NCBI GenBank assembly: GCA_029204225.1
Contig: MU832132.1
Coordinates: forward strand, 21,689 to 85,688
From: Diphasiastrum complanatum
Taxonomy: Eukaryota > Streptophyta > Lycopodiopsida > Lycopodiales > Lycopodiaceae
DNA length: 64,000 nucleotides
Direction of reading: 5' to 3'
Part shown: positions 43,894-56,301 of the stretch, piece after piece
Layout: the number at the start of each line of letters is the position of its first letter
Position numbering within the stretch: the first letter of the stretch is position 1
Notes under the pieces: model-generated
Database searches by the model: none
What the model was told of the DNA's origin: nothing
What the model saw: only the letters and a program-made list of their open reading frames with translations
Made by a program: the position numbers and the translations under genes

Positions 43894-46800
43894 TCAATTT
43901 TTACATGATACAACTATAGTACATCTATCTACAACACCTAAGGCTGATCTTAACTTGATAAATGAAGCCTTTGGCAAGGCTTTAGTGAGTAGATCAGCAA
44001 GGCAATCTGAAGAAGACACATGATGTAGCTTGATCTCCTTTGCTTGAACCTTTTCCTTCAGAAAATGGTGAGCAATGTGCTTGCTCCTTGTATGGAATGT
44101 GAGAGTGGTTGCTAATGCTTGGCTTGATTGGTTGTCACAATGTATGATTGGTTGCTCCTCGGCCTCCATGACTTGTAACTCCACCAAAAGCCTCTTCAAC
44201 CACAAAACCTCCTTGGTTGTTGATGTTAATGCCTTGTATTTCGACTCGGTTGAAGATAAAAAAATTGTGTCTTGCTCTTTGGAAAGCCAAGACACTATGT
44301 CATTGCAAAGAAAGGTAACAAAAGCACTTGTGGACCTCCTATCCACCTTATCACCTACAAAATCAGCATCCGAATATGCCCTCAAAGCAAGGTTAGATCC
44401 ATGATACAAAATGCCAAAGTTCTTGGTGGCCGAGATGTACCTCAACACCCTTTTTGCATTTTTCCAATAACAAACCAATGGATTTTGCATAGATTGGCTT
44501 AGCTTACCTACACTATAACTTAGATCAGGTCTAGTTATAGTAATATAGATTAGGGAGCCTACAAGTCTTCTATATAGTGTGATGTCCTCAAAGGATGCTT
44601 CATCATCACCATTAGAGACTTTCACATTTTGCTCGATAGGAGTATCTACTCCTTTACAATCTTTCATTTCAAACTTAGATAAGATAGAAAAAGCATATTT
44701 GGACTGACAAACAAAACTCAAATCTTTGCCTCTTGAAACTTCTATTCCTAATATGAAATGAAGATTACCAAGATCCACCATCTTAAACTCCTTAAACAAT
44801 GCTACTTTCACTTCTTGTATACCATCAAGATCATTTCCACTAAGGATGTCATCAACATACAAAATGATTTTACCATCATTAAATCTTAAGTACAAAGAAG
44901 GATCATAAGCACTTACAACAAACTTAATAGAGTTCAAGAAGGTATTCAACCTAGAGTACCAAGCTCTAGGTGCTTGCTTAAGCCCATAAAGGCTTCTTAG
45001 CAACAAACACACTTTTTCCTCATGATCTTCTTTGATGAAGCCCTCGAGTTGCCTCATGAAAATCTTCTCTTCCAAATATCCATTGAGAAAAGCATTAGTC
45101 ACATCAAGTTGAAATAGAGGCCAATTGAAAGTTGTTGCAAGAGAAATAATCAACCTTATGGAAACTAGCTTAGCAACAGGAGCAAAAGTTTCATCAAAAT
45201 ATACTCTCTTGGTTTGCAAGAACCCCTTTGCCACTAGCCTTGTCTTGTGTTTGTTGATGCTCCCATCTTGATTGTACTTCAATCTATAGATCCGTTTTCA
45301 CTCAAGTGGCTTTCTTCCTTGAGGAAGATCCACAATCTTCCATGTATGATTCTCCATAAGAGCATTATACTCTTTTTGCATGGCATCCCTCCATTCTTGT
45401 GATTCCATAGCTTCATCAAAAGTAACATCTCTACTCACTAAAATCTTCTTAGTGATTGGATTATAGACTCTACATCCCTTCCTATTTTCAGCATAACCAA
45501 CAAAGATCCCTTTAATAGAAGTAGGATCATCCTTTTTTCTTGTATCTAATGCTTGAAAAACATAGCAAGTTGATCCAAAAATTCTTAGATCTTTAAGATT
45601 CGGCTTCTTACAAAATAGAGCCTCATAAGATGTTATGCCTCCAATGGGCTTACATGGCAATCTATTACACAAATAAGTTGCACAAATAATAGCCTCTCCC
45701 CAAAAGGATTTAGGTAGAGATGCATCTATCCTTAAAGCCTTAGCACACTCACATAGTGTTCTATTCATCCTCTCGGCTATACCATTTTGTTGAGGACTAT
45801 AAGTACATGTAAGTTCTCTCTTAATGCCATTGGATTTACGCAACTCTATCATCTTCGTGGAGATATACTCTCCACCATTATCACTCCCTAATACTTTAAT
45901 TCTAGCATCAAGTTGATTTTCAACTAGAGTTTTGAGCTTAACAAAAGCTTCAAACACTTTACTTTTGGAATCCAAAAGTTCAATCCAAGTGTATCTAGAG
46001 TAATCATCAATAAAAGATACATACATAGATGCACCTCCATTAAATTCTTGAGAAAAAGAGTGCACATCACTATGAATAAGATCTAATGCTTTTGTAGGTC
46101 TAGTGGAAGAGATATCACAAGGTAGCTTGTGTGCCTTTGAGAGGCTACAAGCTTCACAACTTTTTCCACACTTTGAGAGTGTCTTTGAGAGGCCGAGAGC
46201 AAGATCCTTGGTGCATAGCATCTCCATAGATTTGAAGCTGGGATAGCCCAACCTCTTATACCAAAGCTCCACTTGATTGAGCTCCTCCTTCACCATGTTC
46301 ACACTTCCAAGAAAAACATTAGCATCAAGTTTAAAAGCCTTCCTTGCTTGAATCCCTTTACAATGCAAGTATTATTCATCATTATGGAGCAAACACCTTG
46401 CTTAAAATGGACATCTAAGCCATCATCCATCAATTGTCCTACACTTAACAAATTCTTAGTGAGTGTAGGAACATAGAGTACATTATCAAGTTCTACTCTT
46501 TTAGAGGATCCAAGACTTAAGGGAATAGTTCCCACTCCATCTATTCTACATTCTTGATCACTTGCTGTTAGAATAGACTGTTTACAACCTACAAAAGGTA
46601 CAAGAGTTGACAAAAAAATCCTTTTGTAATGTCATGTGGGAACTAGCCCCACTATCAATCCACCATGTGTCATTGGAGTAGCTCTTTGATGTTGATGTAG
46701 AAGCCATCAAGGATCAATCCACTTCATCCTCATCTTCCTCAAGAGTGAGGTTGCCTTGTTTGCTCTCTCCTTGTGCATTCTTCTTCTTGAAACACTCGGA

Positions 46801-47576
46801 TGCAAAGTGCTCCTTCTTTACACAAAAGAAGCACTTGAGTTTGGCTTTGTTCTTCTTTCCACCTTTGGAGCTAGATGGTTGATCATCATTCTTGGTCTCC
46901 TTGTGTTGGATGTTCTTCTTTGACTTTGCCTTTCCCTTGCTCGAGAAGTTGGCCTTCTCATCACCATCATGCAACTTTAAGGATCCAATCCTTTGCTTGA
47001 CATGAAGGATCCTACTCTCCTCGGCCACAAGCACACTACGGAGCTTGTCAATGGAAGGTAGTGCATTTTGAATAGCAAATCTTTGTACAAGATTGGAGAA
47101 CTCATCTGCAAGACCATTCCAAATGATTTGAACAAGTTCATCATCATGAATACCCTCACTAATGATGGAAAGTTCTTTGTTGAGAGATTTTATTCTCAAG
47201 ACATACTCTTGAGCACTCTCATCAATCCCTCTAATGCTTTGAAGAACTTTGTTTCTAATCATAAGCACTCATTTTTGGATTCATAAATTTCTTTGAGGTA
47301 GTTCCATGCATCCTTGGCTGAGGTACAAGATGCTACTTCCTTTAGAAGTTCATTACTAACATTCATTTTCAAACAATTTAATGCTAGTCTAGCTCTCTTT
47401 TTGTACCTCACTTGATCTTGCCCTCCTTGAGGTTCTTCTTCCTCTCCTATGACAAGGTCAAAAATATCTTGGAGCACAAGTAGTGACTTCATTCTTACTT
47501 TCCAAGTTGAATAATTATTAGAATTTATCCTTTCATTAGCCTCAAGAAGATAGGCTCCAATTGAACCCATTCTAAA
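43894..47576 (-). pseudogene. Copia-3 gag-pol, fuller right copy
   Basis: Gag (46,714-47,570) begins MGSIGAYLLEANERI and has the knuckle CFFCVKKEHFASEC, with Glu where Gly is usual. After breaks near 46,700 and 46,340 come protease-linker blocks (LLSVGQLMDDGLDVHF), GAG-pre-integrase (ELWYKRLGYPS), and integrase with IHSDVHSF, LGSDNGGEYIS and GIAERMNRTL. A 462-codon RT-RNase H frame (43,894-45,282) follows, with IILYVDDILSGNDL and AYSDADFVGDKVDRRS. The stretch that precedes RT is shortened: FDEAMESQEW skips the linker present in the left copy at about 20,620-20,850. Stops at about 45,285 and elsewhere prevent a full product. Confidence 0.9.
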
Positions 47577-48171
47577 GTACAACAAATGTACTATTCAAAG
47601 GCTCTCCCTTCTTCCTTTCTCAGAATTTAGCTAAAATGCTACTCTCTTGAATCTCACTAGACTCAAGAAGCAAGATCTATAATGATCTTGAACTTAAAAA
47701 GATTTGAGAAAGTGTATTCTACACAATCTATTTACTTAGAACCTTGGATTTGATTTTTGGAAGTGCCAATGCCTTCCTATGGTGTTTAGAATTGGTTTTA
47801 GTTTCACTCTTGAACTAAAAACATAAGTCTCAAACTCTCTCACAAGGATTTGTAGGTTTAATAAGATTCTAACACCATTCACTCATCAAATCTATAATGG
47901 AAACAATGGTTTTTCATAAGCACATCACTAGTTTCACTCTAAACAACTTGTTTGAAACTCAAATATTGAAAAAACACAAAGTTTTGGTGAAAGTAAAATT
48001 CCAACAGCCTCTCACACGTGTGAGAAGTACATCTGAACTTTACACACTAATCTGGACCTCAACATCACAAGTAAACTATTAGAAAAGGTCGCCCTTCTTC
48101 AAAGTGACTCTAGCACCAATGCTTTCACCAAAATGAAGATTTTTGGATCATCAACTAAGCTCTTTGACTTG

Positions 48172-48183
48172 GCTCTAATACCA
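48172..48183 (-). other. Copia-3 primer binding site
   Basis: Reads TGGTATTAGAGC on the minus strand directly inside the 5' LTR, one base from the standard TGGTATCAGAGC. Confidence 0.88.
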
Positions 48184-48850
48184 TGTCAAATTTCAGAGTT
48201 TAAGAATTGAAATTGATCTTCAAATGATCACAAAGAGTGTTGGTAGCTTGGGACCTTGATCTATATCAAGACTAGCTTCCAAATCTAGCTTCTACTTGAC
48301 AATCTTGGTGATTCCAAGCAAGAACAATAAAAAAAGATGATCCATGGCTTCACACGTGTGAAGTACAGCTACTGTACAGCCTGATAACAAAGAAGTAGTT
48401 TACTTATCATTTACAAAGCATTCATCCACAAAGAAAGTGCTTAAGAGAGTCAAAACACAATGATAGCTCCACAAACTAAGATTTATGATCATTAGCTCAA
48501 AAATGGATCCATCATGGATCAAGTACAAAATCACCATAATCTCTCTCTAAGATGCATCCAGGATGTGTGGGATAGCTCATTGTACTTATCCATATCTACT
48601 TTGGATAAGATCTATCAAGTTTGCCACATCATCCATTGGTGGTTTGTGTTGACCTTCTAGATTCCTACAATCTAGGACCTAACTCCTATAATTTAGGAGA
48701 TGTCATATTAGACTCAAATGAAAGCTAATCAAAATGGATCTAAATATTACAAGTGTCATTTCACACATGTGGACAGGTCCTCACACGTGTGGATCCACAT
48801 AAATGTCTAATATTCATCAAAAACCATGTGAAAATTGCTAAATTCTAACA
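48184..48850 (-). repeat. Copia-3 outer LTR, right (5' LTR of the element)
   Basis: 667 bp, followed by CATAT. It contains TTCACACGTGTGAA at about 48,350. It differs from the left LTR at scattered sites, so the insertion is older than Copia-1. Confidence 0.92.
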
Positions 48851-49937
48851 CATATGTCCTATCAACGTGAAGTTTTCACAAGCTTGAAGGCAATTAATGA
48901 TGGAAGCCAAGTTCAATGTGCAAGAGACACATCACATTTGATCAAAGGTATTGGTGATATTGCTCTTGTTTTGCCTAACGGAGAACAAAAGTATGTCAAG
49001 GATGTACTTTATGTATTTATTTTTCTAATCATCAAACAAGGGTTGCTTGTTGAATTTAAGGAAGGAAAATGTTTTGTAAAAGATCCTTCTAAATGTTTGA
49101 AGCTTATTGCTATGGGCACCGCAAGAAATAATTTGTTTGTGTTGGACACATATAAGCAGGAAGCTTCATCTTGTTTTCTAGCATCCACTTTGATGGTAGA
49201 AGAACAAAGCCTGATGAAATGTTTGGAAATTCAAGCTTGCTTGAAAATGTTGATATGGTTGAGACATCATGTTATGAATCACCGCAAGTTGATGCAAATT
49301 ATGGGAGCATTAATGAAAAGGTCCAGGAACAAACTTTTCAAGATAAAGCTATAGAAAAAGCTAGAAAAATTGGGCATTCTTTGAAGTCTATTGGTACGTC
49401 AGATCAAAGCGACAAGCTACTATTTTTCTATTGAAGATAATGGTAAGCAAAATCAACTTTCTTCTTTTGATTGGTTTTTTATGTTCAAACTGGTGGACAA
49501 CAGATTCAGCCTTGTTCTTTTGTTCATTTTCAGTTTATTTTATATCTTATGCATCCTTTTACGCTTCGAAAACAGCCTGCAAAAGATTTTTGGATAGCAA
49601 GGTCCAATTTTGGAACACTTTGGACAGTCAAGAGGTGAAAATGATGTGACTGTTGGACAATCAACTTTGCAGGGCAGCAAGGTTGTTGGTTCACATTTTG
49701 CATTGTCTCAAACTCATTTTTCAAGTGCCTTTGATGATCAAGAGTGGGGATGAGACTTGAAAAGTCTCTTTTACTACAAGTTGAAGTTTTTTGGCGGCAT
49801 TAAGCTTGGACAACAAGCTATATCTTTTCTTTTTCGGCTACATGGAGTTTTGGGTAGCATGCAACACTTTACATTTTTGTTGCAATTTTTCATACTTCAT
49901 GTCATGTTTTGTTTTTTACATTATTATTTAAGGAAGG
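48851..49937 (+). pseudogene. Copia-4 right half: protease, linker and remnant
   Basis: Continues from 19,274 as MSYQREVFTSLKAINDGSQV, then GDIALVLPNGEQKYVKDVLY, GLLVEFKEGKCFVKD and NNLFVLDTYKQ. This is the end of protease and the start of GAG-pre-integrase. A large deletion follows. A Gln-rich piece (EHFGQSRGENDV, about 49,610) resembles the Copia-2 linker, and a purine tract (AAGGAAGG) at 49,930-49,937 precedes the LTR. RT and RNase H are missing. Confidence 0.82.
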
Positions 49938-50392
49938 TGTTAGAAATAATAAATGATTATGCTAGTTTCCCATAGGTTACTTTGACTCAAAAGGTGTAGA
50001 CTTGTGTAACCATGAGTTAGGTTTATTATCTAGACCATGTTAAGTTAGTTTTAGTTAAGTTGGACCCAATTTTGGTCTAGTAGTAACTCGTGGGTCCAAG
50101 GAAAGCCTAATTATGTTAAAGAACCCTATCTTGACTTTTGGGGGTGACCTATAATTAGTGGATAAGCTTAGGGTTTGGAAGGTTCTAGAAGTTAGGGTTT
50201 GGAAGTGTCTAGGCCCTTAAAAGGCCTATTTATATGTTTCATTATTCGTTTATAATTGATTCTGTTTCAAGTATTGCTACTACTTTCTCTCTCCTTGAGT
50301 GCGCCTAACCCTCTCTCTCTCTTCTTCTTGTATATGGATTTTGATGTTAAAGGATCTTGGCACTTTGATTTCCTATAGTTCTCTCACTAACA
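49938..50392 (+). repeat. Copia-4 3' LTR
   Basis: About 455 bp with matching ends TGTTAG ... CTAACA. Its start, TGTTAGAAATAATAAATG, resembles that of the Copia-2 LTR, so the two families are related. Confidence 0.75.
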
Positions 50393-50501
50393 TTGATCCA
50401 TTTTTTTAGGCACTGTCCCTAGCCGTTGGATGTTTTTCTTGAAATGATTCATGAAAACATTGAAAGGTTTCATAAGATAAAGAGCAAGGCCTGAGGGTAG
50501 C

Positions 50502-51830
50502 ATGGCGGAAGGATGGCTAGTGCAAGAGTCCATGGTTTACATCACGGAGTTCCTTGCTCATAGCGATCCTTCTATTCCTTGTCTTTGGGATAAGAAAGAT
50601 GATGAGCGTGTTGTTGGGGAGGTTCCTCAAGGGAAAGGAGCGATCATGAGAATGAGTGAGTCCTTCAGGGAGAAGGTAAATAAGTTTTGCATTCTTAATA
50701 GTGAGGAAAGTGGATTTCACTATACGAAGAGGCCAAGGCTCGTTGACAAACCACTCGAGCCACTTTCAGGAGAGGGCATAGAAGACAACCATATCCATAC
50801 GACCTCACCCTTCTACCCAAGGACATGACGCTTGATTGGCTTCATGATGCCCTTAGAGAAGCCTTGACAAATAACCAGGAAGTAATAGAGAAGAGCGAGA
50901 ATATGCAAGGGGGTGCGATTTACATGGAAGCTATGATGATCATCATTCACATGTTAAGTAAAACATTTGTACGTGCAATTTTGTACATGTTTGTTGTATC
51001 TCTAACACATTTACTTCTAATTCATTCAGTACAAAAATACAATTCACTGTGGATGCATGGATGACACTTTTGTACGGAGCACATTGACAAAAATAGAAAT
51101 ACATACAATTGTGGAGTAATGGCAAATTTTACCCAAGAGAGTCGAGCAAGCATGGCGGACACCAATTTACTCTCTTCTCAACTTGATTATTGTGGGACAA
51201 ACAATGACATCCTCAAAGTTGGATTTAGACAATTCAGCTTTTTCATATTTGATATCAAATGGTTCAAAGTTATTTGCAATGGTCCGAATGCAACTGTCAG
51301 GAAGATGAGAGTGCTTATTTTGCCATTGACTCTACCAAGCTTTGGACAAAAAAAAGTGAGACATTTGTTTTTCCTCAACATTGTGAGTAGGCACATTTCT
51401 TCTATGTCTTCAAAATGTCTATGCTCTTTTGTTGTCAATCAATCGATTTTCAGCGTACTGCAAAAAATGTATATTGTGTATAGTAATATCCAAGAAGCTG
51501 TAAGATTTAGCTATGAATACTGATTACAAGTCAATGTTTATGGTAACATTGATGAATTACAGTGGTCTTTCAACCCGATCGTCCAGATCCCAGATGGCGG
51601 TACGTGATTCAAGTCGCTCCTCAAAATAAAAGAATTCTTGAAGGTATGGATGTCGTGGAGGACATGGCGCTGCCAGCTGATGCACCTCATGAACAAGATC
51701 GTGATGACGGATTCAATGAAACATTTTTGGAGGATGATCATGTGCAAGCTTCACAAGCTAATGATGATGTTGAGTGTGATGCATCATCATCGGATGGATC
51801 CTTATCAAGGACTATAGAACGTTGAAATAC
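50502..51830 (+). pseudogene. CACTA (En/Spm) accessory fragment, DUF4218- and DUF4216-like
   Basis: The first frame (50,502-50,828) reads MAEGWLVQESMVYITEFLAH, like the region of CACTA-associated DUF4218 proteins that reads AEGYI.EE...F. After stops, 51,119-51,470 gives ESRASMADTNLLSSQLDYCG, FSFFIFDIKWFKV and FVFPQHCEQ (the last in another frame), the DUF4216 pattern. Then WRYVIQVAPQNKRI (about 51,592-51,640) and an acidic tail follow. No DDE transposase and no CACTA terminal repeat are visible. The assignment is from memory of the pattern. Confidence 0.6.
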
Positions 51831-51839
51831 AACAATGAA

Positions 51840-52342
51840 AAGAAGAAGCAGTTCCAACAACAAGCAAATGCTGCTACTACCAGCCATTCGATCCAGCCAC
51901 AAGAGGAAGATGAAGCAGTCTTCAAGACCAAAGTTGGAGAAAAATAGGATAACGATTCCTGGTATCTAGATTCAGGAGCAACACAATACATGACTCACCA
52001 TCGTGATTGGTTCCAAGACCACAAGTCATTCACCCATTCTAGAGTTAGGAGACAACTCATCTCATACTATCAAGGGTGAAGGAACAGTCAGAACCGAATT
52101 TCAAAAAGGTGATGTAAAGTTTCTGTCCAATATTCTTCACGTTCCAAATCCTACCAAAAATCTGCTTTCAATTAGTAGAATCACTGATTCTGGTCATAAG
52201 AAGACCATACTATTCTTGACAAATCTAGAAATGTTTTAGCTTTCGGTATGAGTCGATGTGGCTATCTTTACAAGCTAAGCCATTCTTATTCTACAAATAG
52301 TCAAGCTCTTCACACTTCAACTTCTGAATCGATTGATATGCT
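51840..52342 (+). pseudogene. copia fragment (family E): protease and GAG-pre-integrase
   Basis: DSWYLDSGATQYMTHHRDWF is the protease active site, with a shift soon after. It continues as ELGDNSSHTIKGEGTVRTEF and SNILHVPNPTKNLLSISRIT. From about 52,150 it matches 21,805-21,980 closely, and stops at 52,342 where unrelated sequence begins. Confidence 0.85.
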
Positions 52343-53640
52343 ATTCAAGTTTACCCTTATTTTAATAGTTTAAGGGAAGAGGATTTGAACCTCTACAAGG
52401 TTAAGCCTCGTCTTCCAAACCTTTAATCCTACACAAAGGAGTGGTTAATCTAATAACAGAGGGAACATCTTACTCAACCAAGAAGCTGAAAAGATCAATA
52501 CATTATCTACAACAATGTTAACTATTAATCTAAGGGAGAGCATAATAACAATAAACCTGAACATTGCGAAAAGCAATCATAGCATCTACAAGAACAAGAC
52601 ATATAGCATCAAGAAAAAGTTGCAAAAGGAGCCCACACTGCTAAAACTTCCTTACAAAGCTCCTCAAAGTCATTCTCAGGACGACTCACAAGTATTCGAC
52701 AAGCTGACATGCAAATTAGTGTGACAACATGACTGGAGAAATCTAAAAGCCTAGAGGTTCTATTTATGTAAAACTTCGATCCTTTACACGTGAAATTCTG
52801 GAGGGAATTTTCTCCCACTTGTGGCGTGTGCTTTGTTTCTTGGCAACGTGCTTTGTTTCATGCACACCATTAATATACTTCAGAAAATGAGCCAGCCACA
52901 CAACTTAGACGACGGGCAGCACTGGAAACTAAGAAAACAGAAATTTTTTTTGGTCATTTTATCATTCTCTCTCTAACATTCTCTTACTAAGGCACGATTT
53001 CTTATATGGCCCTTTTAGATTCAAAAACTCCTCTAATGAGTGAAGAGAGATCTAATGGTTTTTGCTTTATAGGCTTTTTAGCTTCAAAATCCAAGTTGTG
53101 GTCATCTCTTATCAATTGGATCAAAATAACAAGTGTTTTGCACTTTCATCATATTGATGCTACTCGATTTGTGGAGTCTATCACAAGGAATAGTTTTCAA
53201 TCGATCAAAAGCAAGGTAGATCCTTATCTTTGGTACTGTAATAGGTCGTTCTTAGACTTAGTTTGGATTGATTATTGCATGATGATTCAACCTGATCTAG
53301 TAGGAATGATTTGAAGAGGCATTTATGTGCATATGATTTCTTTTGGTTCAGGTTAGGTGAATCTTATATCCTTGTAAGTCGAGATCAAAGAGGCGGAAAT
53401 TCTAGATCCATTCTTTATGCAAATTCAAGCTAGCTTCCACTATTGTTAACATTCATAGATTTGATCTGGCTTAAGATCAGGTAGGATCTTATTGAGAGGT
53501 CAAGTTTTGAGCTTTCTCAAGTCCCTAGGTAGTGGGATAGATAGCCTTTCAATCATTTCTATTTTGCATCTATTCTTGTGATCGACATCTTTTTTAAACA
53601 TAGATAACTTCAATGAATACATATCTTTTGAATTCACATG
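52343..53640. other. 1.3 kb without a recognised gene
   Basis: Sequence near 52,965-53,030 (TCTCTCTCTAACATTCTCTT, then TTTCTTATATGGCCCTTTTA) weakly resembles a family X terminus. A 102-codon plus frame at 53,006-53,314 (LLDSKTPLMSEERSNGF) has no motif I know. Confidence 0.35.
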
Positions 53641-53659
53641 ATAGATTGAATGCTTCTAA

Positions 53660-56301
53660 TTAATGAATTTGGAAGCTAAGAATGGAATCCATTCTTATTT
53701 TACATGATCTAATGGATATAGTGAGTGGTGAAGAGGATGAGCCCATTCACCCTCGAGAAGCTACGAAATACAAAAGGAGGTGATGTAGCTAATGAGCTTC
53801 TTAAGGAGGTAGGTGCTTGCACCTCGGCTCAAGAAGCATGGGAAACTCTTCAAAAGATATATGAATCCAAGAATACTTCAAGGTTGCTATCCTTGAAGAA
53901 TCAAATCCTTCACTGTTTTCAAGCTAAAGGAGATAGTGGACATTCACATGTGTTGAGAGTTAAGGACTTGACAAGGAGCTTGCTTACATAGGATATTCCA
54001 TTAAGGAAAGTGAACTTGTTCAACTAATCTTGAATGTTTTGAGTGTGGATTTTGCTAACCTAGTTCAAGGCTATGCAATTATGGGCAAGTTGCCCTCGCT
54101 TGAAGATCTCCAAGGAGTCCTCATGGAAGAGGAAAGTAGAAGAAAACACATCCAGTCAAGGATGGAGATGCTCTCTCTCAATGATGGAGATGAAAAGGCT
54201 CTTTTCATCAAGAGCAAAGGCAAAGGTGCTGCATTCAAGAGGAACCAAGTCAAGGGTGAAGATCAAGAAGGATGATCAAGTCCCAACTCGAGCAAGCCAA
54301 GGAAGGATAAGTCAAAGGTCAAGTGCTACTTTTGTAGCAAGATGGGGTATTATGCCTCCGAGTTCTTCAAGAGGAAGCAAGCTCAAGGTCAAGAAAAACT
54401 AGGCCAAAAGGAAGAGGAGAGTTCATATGAAGACTCTCTCATGATGTGAAGTTTTTCATCTTCAAGCATGAGAGGAGGAAACCCTTGGTGGATAGATAGT
54501 GGGGCTATCACCCACATGACAAGTAAGAGGGAGTATTTCTCAACCTTATCCATCTATGATGGACCTGCCAAGTCAATTCTTATAGCAAATGATTATGCTT
54601 GTAAAGTAGAAGGCATAGGATCCATACTTTTATGCTTGGGATCTTCAAGGAAGATCAAGATAGATGGTGTACTTTACATTCCTAGCATCACTAAGAGCTT
54701 ACTTAGTGTAGGCCAATTGCTTGAAAATGGTTTCATTGTGGAATTCTCTACTAATGTATGCAAGATCAAGAAGAATGGGAAGATCGTAGCAATAGGAAGA
54801 AGGTTTGGGAGGTTGTTTAAGCTTGATGCTTTTGTTGATCCTAACTAATTTGTCATGGTAGCCAAAGAGGACAAAGTGATCACAAATGATTTGTGGCACA
54901 AGAGGCTTGGTCACATCAACACCAAGTCTATGGAAGTCATGTGCAAGGAGGAGTTTTTTTTAAGCCTTTCAAGATCCATGTCAAAAGGAGGAAAAGGTTT
55001 GTGAAGGATGTACTTTGACTAAAGCACATGGGTTGCCTTTCCTAACTCTAAGAGCAAAGATGGAGCTATCAATGCTCATTTTTGTGGACAAGGAAAGGAA
55101 ACTTGGAGAAGGGGGTGCATTTTGTACTTCATTTTATAAGTTTTGTAATGAAGTCACTTTGAATTCTAAAGTATGGAATTAAAGGTATTTGTCATATCTA
55201 CTTACTCTTGAGAGTGCTAGAAGTAAGCATGACATTTTCATTCATAAGTTGAAAGAATTTGACTTCATTTTTAAAGGGCCATATTGTAAACCTTGTATGA
55301 GAATAAGTGAATCATCCTTGAAGGGCACTTATATCCATAAAAGAGTATTTGGCATCATTAGTTTTAAGTTCAACAAGTATGTATTGCAAGCTAGTGGTAA
55401 GCAATTGTGGACTAGTAAATTTGGTATAAATAATCTTGGTAACTGTTTTGTTGGCTTGAAAGATCATATTGAGAAGGAGAAAATTCAGGTTTGGAGACTT
55501 GAAAATGAATTCCTTGAGAGTCTTGAAGAAGATTATGGTTTTGATCTATGTTTCCATCATCAACACCAAGAGGGAGTGAGCATGATGAAGAAAAAAGACA
55601 TCAAGGAGGAAGCCGAGAAGGAGCACTTGTCTCAAGGCAAAAGAGACCTGAATCTACATCATATGAAGGTTTGGTTAAAGAGAAAGGAGCAGCAAGGAAG
55701 TTTATCCATATCTCCCTTTACTCATCTTATTTTGTGTTTGATGTCATGAATTTGACAAAGTCCTTTGATGATGCTAGTATGAACATTGTTATTTATCCTA
55801 CATCTGACGATGATGAAATAGTGATCATTACTACTTTGATTGGAGTTCCAAATATGTATTGAAAGTCCTCATCTTTTGATCCATTCACTCTTGAATTTTC
55901 AAGGAAAGAAGACCTTCATTGGAAGGATGCCAAGTTGGAGTTCATTGTTTTGGTGGATAAAGTCAAGATAGTGATATCTCAAGCTTTGATTGTATGTGCT
56001 TCATACAAAAGTTGGATCTTATGGAAAGCTGCTGTTTTTCATGTTTATTTTGAGGAGGAGACTCACATTTTTCAGACCAACGTGATCATTCAAGAACCTA
56101 CCAAAGACAAAGCTTGGATCTTGAAGAGAATCCTTATTGAGCTCTCACTACATTTGAGAACTTGGAGCTCAAATCATATTCTTATCATGATGAGTGATCA
56201 TACTCACTCAACAAAGCAAGAACCTGAAAATTATGTTGTTTTTATCTATGTATTAATTATTGATCCAGGATAGTCTCATCAAGCTAAATTGTGAGGAGGA
56301 G
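53660..56301 (+). pseudogene. Copia-5: gag and protease, then a very divergent or unknown region
   Basis: Gag blocks include LLKEVGACTSAQEAWETLQK and NTSRLLSLKNQILHCFQAKG. The knuckle is damaged (CYFCSKMGYYASEF, His and last Cys lost). Protease (WWIDSGAITHMTSKREYFST) runs to GRLFKLDAFV, then LWHKRLGHINTKSMEV. From about 55,000 the expected integrase is not recognisable. Long frames (55,189-55,749; 55,935-56,273) show only faint linker resemblance: RPESTSYEGLVKEKG aligns loosely with the KAKPSRLTYVDKG-type linker. GAGGAGGAG precedes the LTR. The replaced region has the same relative position as the unknown frames at 7,935-9,425. Confidence 0.65.

Larger units (their letters stand above)
19275..48850 (-). 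mobile_element. Copia-3: split copia insertion, 29.6 kb between its outer LTRs
   Basis: Outer LTRs of 667-668 bp (TGTCAAAT ... TTCTAACA on the plus strand) lie at 19,275-19,942 and 48,184-48,850. They are flanked by CATAT at 19,270-19,274 and 48,851-48,855. Removing everything between, with one CATAT, rejoins the Copia-4 frame as GATNHMSYQREVF. This proves they bound one insertion. Inside, pol occurs twice: a truncated copy next to the left LTR, and a fuller gag-pol next to the right LTR. About 22 kb of other DNA (21,800-43,757) lies between. Confidence 0.8.
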
